Shown: positions 58,351-64,000 of the stretch, piece by piece
Numbering within the stretch: the stretch's first letter is position 1
Layout of the letters: every line of letters begins with the position of its first letter
NCBI RefSeq assembly: GCF_026340565.1
Contig: NZ_JAPEPB010000001.1
Coordinates: 4,502,501-4,566,500 of the forward strand
Length of the DNA: 64,000 bases
Direction: 5' to 3'
From: Kitasatospora sp. NBC_01287
GTDB taxonomy: Bacteria > Actinomycetota > Actinomycetes > Streptomycetales > Streptomycetaceae
Program-made: the position numbers and the translations under genes
Notes under the pieces: model-generated
What the model was told of the DNA's origin: nothing
The model's input: only the letters and a program-made list of their open reading frames with translations
Databases searched by the model: none

Positions 58351-61110
58351 ATGACCGAGCGGAGCAAGGCGGTCCCCCCTGCCGGACAGCAGGGGAAGGA
58401 CGCGCGAAGCGGCGACCAGCGCCCGTCGGCGACAGCCCCCGGCCCGGCGGCCGACGAATCCGACTGGTACCTCACCGAGACCTTCGCCCGCGACCCGTTC
58501 GCCGCCGATCCGTACCCCGCCGAGGCCGGGCCCGGGCCGTACGACCAGGAGACCGACGCGGCGCCGGGCGACCCGGTCCCCACCCCGGCGGCGCCTGCCG
58601 GGCCGGCCGAGCAGCGCGGGCGTACCGCGCCGGGCGCCGCGGAGGAGCGCGGCACCGCGCAGGAGCAGCCGCTGTCGCCGGTGCGGGCCGACCGTGCGGA
58701 GCCGCTGGACGAACCGATGGTCCCCGCCTCCCGCTGGGTGCGCCCCGCCGCGGGCGCCGCCGCGCTCGGGCTGGCCGAGGCGGAGCCCGAGCAGTCCCTG
58801 GACGCGCCCCGGGCCAGTTCGGGAGGCGAGTACCTGGGGGTGGAGGCCCTGTTCTCCGGCTCGGTCGGCCGCGGCGCCGTCGCCGAGGCGGCGGAGCGGC
58901 CGTTCGTCCCGGTGATCGAGTTCGACCCGCCGCTGAGCGCCGAGGAGATCGGCCAGCCGGCCGGCCCGGGTGCCGCCGCGCCGGCCGCGAGCGCCTCGGC
59001 GGACGCCTCGGCACCGACCGAACCGGCGACGGGCGAACCGGCGACGGGCGAACCGGCGACGGGCGGAGGGGCGACCGGCAAGGTCGGTGCGGCGGCTCCC
59101 GCGAAGCCCCCCGAGAAGGCCATCGACCCGGCCACCGCGCCCGGCACCCCGGCCACTCCCAGCCGACCCGCAGACCCGGCCGCACCGGCCGCACGCGTCA
59201 AGAGCGCCAAGAACGCCAGGAACGCCAGGAAGACGAAGGACTCCAGCAGCACCGGCCTCCCCGAGGCCGCCGAGGCCACGGGCTCCACCGACGCCTCCGA
59301 AGCCGTCACCGCCAACGCCGACCTCGACGCTGAAGCCGCCGAAGCCGCCGCACTGGCCGAGGCCATCGCAGCGCTCGAAGCCGCCGAGGCCACCGAGGGC
59401 GCAGCAGGCGCAGCAGGCGCAGCAGGCATCGAGGCCGGCGCGCCCACCGACCCGACGGGCACCCGCCGCAAGGTCGCCGGCCTGCTCGACTCCAGCGCGA
59501 TCATGGCGGCCGGCACCCTGGTCTCCCGGGGCACCGGCTTCCTGCGGACCATGGTGGTCGCCGCCGCGATCGGCGTCGGCACCATGGGCGACTCCTACTC
59601 CGCCGCGAACACCCTGCCCACCCTGCTCTACATCCTGATCGGTGGCGGCGCCCTGAACGCCGTCTTCGTGCCGCAGCTGGTCCGCAGCATGAAGCAGGAC
59701 CAGGACGGCGGCACCGCCTATGCCAACCGGCTGCTCACCCTGGTGATGACCGGCCTGGCCGGTGTGGTCTTCGTCGCCGTACTGGCCGCCCCGCTGCTGG
59801 TCCAGCTGATCTCGCACTCGCTGATGAGCACCCCGGCCAGTGCCGACACCACGGTGGCGCTGGCCCGCTACTGCCTGCCGACCATCTTCTTCATGGGCGT
59901 GCACGTGGTGATGGGTCAGATCCTCAACGCCCGCGGCCGGTTCGGCGCCATGATGTGGACCCCGGTCCTCAACAACGTCGTGGTGATCTTCACCTTCGCG
60001 ATGTACCTGTGGGTCTTCGGCGCCTTCCAGGACAGCCGGGTCACCCCGGAGACGGTCAGCCCCGAGGGCCTGCGCCTGCTCGGCATCGGCACCCTGCTGG
60101 GCCTCGCCGTCCAGGCGCTGGCGATGATCCCCTACCTGCGCGCCGCCGACTTCCACTTCCGACCGCGGTTCGACTGGCGCGGGCACGGCCTGGGCAAGGC
60201 CGCCCGGCTGGCCAAGTGGACCTTCCTCTTCGTGCTGGCCAACCAGGCCGGCTACCTGGTGGTCACCCAGCTCGCCACCGCCGCCGGCAGCAAGGCCGCC
60301 ACCGCCGGCTACCTCGGGGTCGGCCTGGCCGCCTACTCCAACGCGCTGCTGATCTGGCAGCTGCCGATGGCGGTGATCACCGTCTCGGTGATGAGCGCGG
60401 TGCTGCCGCGCCTCTCCCGCGCGGCCGCCGACGGCGACGCCGCCGCGGTCCGCGACGACCTCTCCTACGGGCTGCGCACCTCCGCGGTGGCGATCGTGCC
60501 GGCCGCCTTCCTCTTCCTCGCGCTCGGTCCGCAGATCGGCGGCGCCATCTACGGCCTGGGCAACGGCGGCAGCGCCGCGCACGGCACCACCGCGGTCGGC
60601 TTCATGCTCTCCGCGTTCGCCCTGGGCCTGATCCCGTACTCGGTCCAGTACGTGCTGCTGCGCGGCTTCTACGCCTACGAGGACACCCGCACCCCGTTCT
60701 CCAACACCATCTGGGTGGCCGTGGCCCAGGCCGCCGGCGCGCTGCTCTGCTTCCTGCTGCTGCCCGCCCAGTGGGCGGTCACCGGGATGGCGCTCGGCTA
60801 CGGTGCCTCCTACGTGGTGGGCGTCGCGGTGGCCGTCCCCAAGCTCAAGCGGCGGATCGGCGACCTGGACACCGGACGGATCGCCAAGACGTACGCGCGC
60901 CTGGCCATCGCCTGCGTGCCGGCCGCGCTGGTCGGCTTCCTGCTCGCGCTGCTCCTCGGCGAGCTGCTGGACGGCTGGTTCGGCAGCGTGCTCGCCGTCC
61001 TGGTGGCCGGGGCCGGACAGGTGGCCGTCTTCCTCACCCTGGCCCGACGGATGCGAATCGAGGAGCTGAACGCGGTGATCGGCATGGTCCGTACCCGACT
61101 GGGCCGCTGA
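58351..61110 (+). CDS. murJ: lipid II flippase MurJ with long N-terminal extension
   Basis: 919 residues from ATG 58351. About 370 N-terminal cytosolic residues are Ala/Pro/Glu low complexity with repeats (PATGEPATGEPATGG). The MurJ core starts KVAGLLDSSAIMAAGTLVSRGTGFLRTMVVAAAIG and has about 14 helices with conserved GDSYSAANTLPTLLYILIGGGALNAVFVPQ and the charged residues of the transport cavity. It moves lipid-linked peptidoglycan precursor across the membrane. The next gene is its pseudokinase partner, 206 bases downstream. Confidence 0.95.
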   Translation: MTERSKAVPPAGQQGKDARSGDQRPSATAPGPAADESDWYLTETFARDPFAADPYPAEAGPGPYDQETDAAPGDPVPTPAAPAGPAEQRGRTAPGAAEERGTAQEQPLSPVRADRAEPLDEPMVPASRWVRPAAGAAALGLAEAEPEQSLDAPRASSGGEYLGVEALFSGSVGRGAVAEAAERPFVPVIEFDPPLSAEEIGQPAGPGAAAPAASASADASAPTEPATGEPATGEPATGGGATGKVGAAAPAKPPEKAIDPATAPGTPATPSRPADPAAPAARVKSAKNARNARKTKDSSSTGLPEAAEATGSTDASEAVTANADLDAEAAEAAALAEAIAALEAAEATEGAAGAAGAAGIEAGAPTDPTGTRRKVAGLLDSSAIMAAGTLVSRGTGFLRTMVVAAAIGVGTMGDSYSAANTLPTLLYILIGGGALNAVFVPQLVRSMKQDQDGGTAYANRLLTLVMTGLAGVVFVAVLAAPLLVQLISHSLMSTPASADTTVALARYCLPTIFFMGVHVVMGQILNARGRFGAMMWTPVLNNVVVIFTFAMYLWVFGAFQDSRVTPETVSPEGLRLLGIGTLLGLAVQALAMIPYLRAADFHFRPRFDWRGHGLGKAARLAKWTFLFVLANQAGYLVVTQLATAAGSKAATAGYLGVGLAAYSNALLIWQLPMAVITVSVMSAVLPRLSRAAADGDAAAVRDDLSYGLRTSAVAIVPAAFLFLALGPQIGGAIYGLGNGGSAAHGTTAVGFMLSAFALGLIPYSVQYVLLRGFYAYEDTRTPFSNTIWVAVAQAAGALLCFLLLPAQWAVTGMALGYGASYVVGVAVAVPKLKRRIGDLDTGRIAKTYARLAIACVPAALVGFLLALLLGELLDGWFGSVLAVLVAGAGQVAVFLTLARRMRIEELNAVIGMVRTRLGR

Positions 61111-61316
61111 CAGCAGCTCAGTTTGTCCACCTACGGAGCGGTTCGGGACCGGGCGGAACCGGATGGCCCCGTCCGCGGTCGTACTCGGGTGGGAAGAGTG
61201 GGCACAATTGTCTCGAACGACTTGGTCTGCAGACCCGGGTCCTCTCCTTCCCGCCTCCCGCGGGACAGGTAGCCGAGGATGCCGTACCGGGCGCTACAAG
61301 GGGAGGCAGGACGACG

Positions 61317-63365
61317 GTGGCTGATCGCACCAAGGATCGCACCAAGGCAGTCGTCGAGCGTTCGACCGCCAAGGGGCCGACCGGGACGCCGAGCGAGGTG
61401 TCGGGGGAGATCACCGCGCCGCTGTGCGCTGCCGAGCTCGCCGCCGAGCTGAACGGTGGCGCCGACGGCGAACTGACCGTCACCCAGGCCTTGCCGGCGC
61501 TACCGGCGACCCAGGTGCTCCCGAAGGTCGACCCGGCCGCCGATCCCACCGCCGACAATCCCACCGCCGACAATCCCACGGCCGACGATTCCGCGCCCGG
61601 CGATCCCACGGCCGACGGCGACGTCGCCGGGGATGCCGACAGCGGTCCCGTTGACGGCGCCGCCGACCCGGCAGACGACAGCCTCGCCGCCGCTGCCGGA
61701 GGCGACGAGGCGGCTGGGACGGACGGGACCGAGGCGGCTGGGACGACCGACGAGGCGCCCGACGACGGCGACGTGCTGCCCGAGCGGCTGCCCGTCCCGG
61801 AGCGCCGCAGCGGCGACCGGATCGCCGACCGGTACCGGCTGGAGGAGTGCATCTCGCACTCGGAGGTGTTCAGCAGCTGGCGCGCCATGGACGAGAAGCT
61901 GCGCCGCGCGGTCGGCGTCCACCTGCTGGCGGCCGGCAGCCGGCGGGCCGAGAACGTGCTGGCCGCCGCCCGCGCCGCCGCACTGCTCGGGGACCCGCGC
62001 TTCGTGCAGGTACTGGACGCCGTCCAGGAGGGCGAACTCGTCTACGTGATCCGGGAGTGGCTGCCCGACGCCACCGACCTGGCCACCCTGTTCGCCGACG
62101 GGCCGATGGCGCCCTACGACGCCTACCAGATGGTGCGGCAGGTCACCGATGCCGTTGCCGCCGCCCACTACAGCGGCCGCTCGCATCTGCGGCTGACCCC
62201 GCGCTGCGTGCTGCGCACCGACACCGGCCAGTACCGGATCAACGGAGTGGCCGTCGACGCCGCCCTGCGCGGGCTCCCCGAGCAGGGCGCCGAGCTGACG
62301 GACACCCAGGCGATCGGCACCCTGCTGTACGCGGCGCTGACCCACCGCTGGCCGCAGCCCGAGGACCGCTACGGGCTGACCGGCCTGCCCGAGGCGGACG
62401 GCCTGGTCCCGCCGGAGCGGCTGCACGCCGATGTCCACCCGGGACTGGCCGACCTCGCCACCCGCGTGCTGGGCGAGCCGGCGGAGCAGTCGGCGCGGAT
62501 CACCTCCCCGGCCGCCCTGGCCGAAGAGATCGCCCGGCTGCCCCGGATCCGCCAGCCCGAGCCGGACCCGGCCGCCCCGGGCCGCGCCGCCCCCCGCTAC
62601 CCGGCGCCCGGCGGCACCCGGACCCAGGTGCCGCGCCCGGTGCCGCCGGGCGCGGGGCACCGCCCGCCCGGCCCGCCGACACACCCGCCGACGCACCCGC
62701 CGGCCCGCCCCGCTCCCCCGCGTACGGCGCCCGGGCCGCGCCCGCGCCGCCTGGGCCGGCAGGTGCTGAAGTGGACGACCTCGGTGGTGCTGCTGGCCGC
62801 GATCGGCTACGGCTCCTGGCAGTTGGCGGGCCAGCTCGGCAGCACCAACGACAAGCAGGCGCTGGGTGGCTCCGCACTCGGCAGCACCCCCTCGGTCAGC
62901 GCCTCCCCCCTGCCGAAGCCCACCCCGCTGGCGATCAGCGGCATCCAGTCCTTCAACCCGTACGGCACCGGCCCGATGCACACCGATCTGCTCTCCCGGA
63001 TCAACAGCGGCAACCCGACCAACGCCTGGTCGACCGACGGCTACTACCAGGACCTGACCGCCCTGGGCCACGGCACCGGGCTGCTGATCGACCTCGGCTC
63101 GGCCAAGCCGGTCAGCTCGGTCGCGGTCCAGTTCATCGGCAGCACCACCGCCGAACTGCGGGTGCCCACCGCTCAGGGCGCCAATCCCCCGGCCCAGCTC
63201 AGCGACTTCGGCCAGCCACTGGCGACGGCCACCGGTGAGGCCGCCCAGTTCCAGCCGGGCACTCCGGTCACCTCCCGCTACCTCTTGATCTGGCTGACCA
63301 GCCTCCCCAAGGATGGGAGCGGCAGTTACCGCGGCCAGGTGACCACGATCAAGGTCACCGGCTGA
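61317..63365 (+). CDS. membrane pseudokinase with extracellular discoidin-like domain (MurJ partner)
   Basis: 682 residues from GTG 61317 with GGGGAGG about 10 bases upstream. N-terminal 165 residues Asp/Ala/Thr-rich. Kinase-fold domain at about 170-410 lacking catalytic residues: AVK is VGVHLL, HRD is SGRSHLRLTP, DFG is NGVAVD. TM helix at about 483-503 (VVLLAAIGYGSWQLAG). The C-terminal 150 residues look like a discoidin/galactose-binding domain (NAWSTDGYYQDL, LLIDLGSAKPVSSVAVQF). In mycobacteria MurJ and a similar pseudokinase plus domain are fused (MviN) and dock FhaA after PknB phosphorylation; here they are separate genes. Confidence 0.85.
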   Translation: MADRTKDRTKAVVERSTAKGPTGTPSEVSGEITAPLCAAELAAELNGGADGELTVTQALPALPATQVLPKVDPAADPTADNPTADNPTADDSAPGDPTADGDVAGDADSGPVDGAADPADDSLAAAAGGDEAAGTDGTEAAGTTDEAPDDGDVLPERLPVPERRSGDRIADRYRLEECISHSEVFSSWRAMDEKLRRAVGVHLLAAGSRRAENVLAAARAAALLGDPRFVQVLDAVQEGELVYVIREWLPDATDLATLFADGPMAPYDAYQMVRQVTDAVAAAHYSGRSHLRLTPRCVLRTDTGQYRINGVAVDAALRGLPEQGAELTDTQAIGTLLYAALTHRWPQPEDRYGLTGLPEADGLVPPERLHADVHPGLADLATRVLGEPAEQSARITSPAALAEEIARLPRIRQPEPDPAAPGRAAPRYPAPGGTRTQVPRPVPPGAGHRPPGPPTHPPTHPPARPAPPRTAPGPRPRRLGRQVLKWTTSVVLLAAIGYGSWQLAGQLGSTNDKQALGGSALGSTPSVSASPLPKPTPLAISGIQSFNPYGTGPMHTDLLSRINSGNPTNAWSTDGYYQDLTALGHGTGLLIDLGSAKPVSSVAVQFIGSTTAELRVPTAQGANPPAQLSDFGQPLATATGEAAQFQPGTPVTSRYLLIWLTSLPKDGSGSYRGQVTTIKVTG

Positions 63366-63448
63366 CCCCAGCAGCAGCCCGCCGTCAGGCGCCGCCGCTC
63401 CTGGGCCACCAGCCCGACCGCGCCGAGCGGCACCCGAGGGGCAGACAG

Positions 63449-64000
63449 ATGGCAGGACCGGCACGACCAGAACCGCCAGGGGCGACCGACCCGGCCGCGG
63501 CCACCCCGCGGCCGGGCGGCGCGGCCGCGGCCGGTGAGGCCGGCGACGCCGATCTGCTGGCCCGGCACGTGGCCGGCGACCGGGCGGCCTTCGGCCTCCT
63601 GGTGCAGCGCCACCGCGACCGCCTCTGGGCCGTCGCGGTGCGCACCCTCGGCGACCGCGAGGAGGCCGCCGACGCCCTGCAGGACGCTCTCGTCTCGGCA
63701 CTCCGCGCCGCCCACACCTTCCAGGGACGTTCGGCCGTCACCACCTGGCTGCACCGGATCGTCGTCAACGCCTGCCTGGACCGGGCCCGGCGGGCCAACA
63801 GCAGACGGGCCGGCTCGCTGGACGAGGAGCCGGGTCGGCTCGACTCCCTGGTTCCCGCGGCCGAATCCACCGACGCCGTGGTGCTCCGCCAGGAGCTGCG
63901 CCGCGAACTCGGCGCCGCACTGGCCGAGCTGCCGGCCGAGCAGCGAGCCGCACTGGTGCTGGTCGACATGCAGGGCTACCCGGTGGCCGAGGCGGCCGAG
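63449..64000 (+). CDS. sigM: ECF sigma factor SigM, 3' end outside window
   Basis: 184 residues from ATG 63449 with GAGGGG upstream. Region 2 (LLARHVAGDRAAFGLLVQRHRDRLWAVAVRTLGDREEAADALQDALVSA) is complete and region 4 begins ELGAALAELPAEQRAALVLVDMQGYPVAEAAE at the end of the window. The position after murJ and the pseudokinase, before the expected trxB/trxA, fits SigM (redox/envelope stress). An anti-sigma factor gene is expected just beyond. Confidence 0.92.
   Translation, partial: MAGPARPEPPGATDPAAATPRPGGAAAAGEAGDADLLARHVAGDRAAFGLLVQRHRDRLWAVAVRTLGDREEAADALQDALVSALRAAHTFQGRSAVTTWLHRIVVNACLDRARRANSRRAGSLDEEPGRLDSLVPAAESTDAVVLRQELRRELGAALAELPAEQRAALVLVDMQGYPVAEAAE

Noticed and set aside
59955..61316. 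N-terminal extension of the pseudokinase into murJ
   Set aside because: It overlaps the confidently assigned MurJ in another frame; GTG 61317 has a good ribosome site.
1..64000. tRNA or rRNA genes
   Set aside because: I looked for tRNA T-loop signatures (GTTCGAATC-type) and rRNA segments in intergenic regions and saw none I could support.

Overview
The window is very GC-rich DNA with the codon bias, GTG starts and GGAG-type ribosome sites of a high-GC actinomycete. Gene content and order (rpsF-ssb-rpsR-rplI, dnaB, femX, ino1, an LppU/SCO3897-type protein, cca, murJ, a MurJ-partner pseudokinase, sigM, two parS sites) place it in Streptomycetaceae (Streptomyces/Kitasatospora type), close to oriC. 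The window end (sigM) is probably within about 20 kb of dnaA/oriC; this is inferred from remembered synteny, not seen.

Layout. 0-10 kb: the start of a branched-chain 2-oxoacid dehydrogenase operon (bkdA), a NarL-type response regulator, an APH-fold kinase, two membrane Ser/Thr kinases, the proteasome activator Bpa, a Pro/Ala-rich surface protein and a photolyase. 10-18 kb: a flavin reductase-like protein, a DUF7144 membrane protein, a compact polymorphic-toxin module (WXG100-like partner, toxin with His/Cys C-terminal domain, putative immunity protein), a quinone oxidoreductase, a secreted carbohydrate-active protein behind a DasR-like operator, and a one-carbon pair (FchA-like cyclohydrolase plus a FolD lacking its catalytic lysine). 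18-26 kb: a K+ channel, molybdenum cofactor genes (moeA, DUF6457, mobA-like), an MBL hydrolase, azoreductase/HxlR, and an unusual HAD phosphatase-methyltransferase fusion. 26-34 kb: an accessory stretch with a DGPF/ECF42 sigma operon and its likely autoregulated promoter, a saccharopine dehydrogenase-like enzyme, a GlxA/AraC regulator that looks leaderless, DinB and DHFR-family proteins, and a divergent glycosidase/TetR pair. Around this lie AT-richer gaps with direct and inverted repeats and the C-terminal stump of a DnaQ-like exonuclease, suggesting mobile-element wreckage.

34-64 kb is the conserved core. dnaB carries a 312-residue class 3 intein in its Walker A motif, with a decaying homing endonuclease. 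It is followed upstream by a cluster of five DnaA boxes, a MATE transporter, the rpsF-ssb-rpsR-rplI operon with a parS site, and the cell-wall genes (femX, an alanine racemase-fold protein, a GT87 mannosyltransferase, a class A PBP). Then come PadR, ino1 followed by five perfect 38-bp tandem repeats and a second parS inside a 44-bp perfect palindrome, MFS, LppU-like, cca, DUF6049, murJ, the pseudokinase and the start of sigM.

How the genes work together: the right half combines replication and segregation (dnaB, ssb, DnaA boxes, parS) with peptidoglycan assembly (femX, PBP, murJ and its pseudokinase) and phospholipid/inositol supply (ino1, GT87). The left half is metabolic and signalling, with toxin, sigma-factor and regulator modules inserted.
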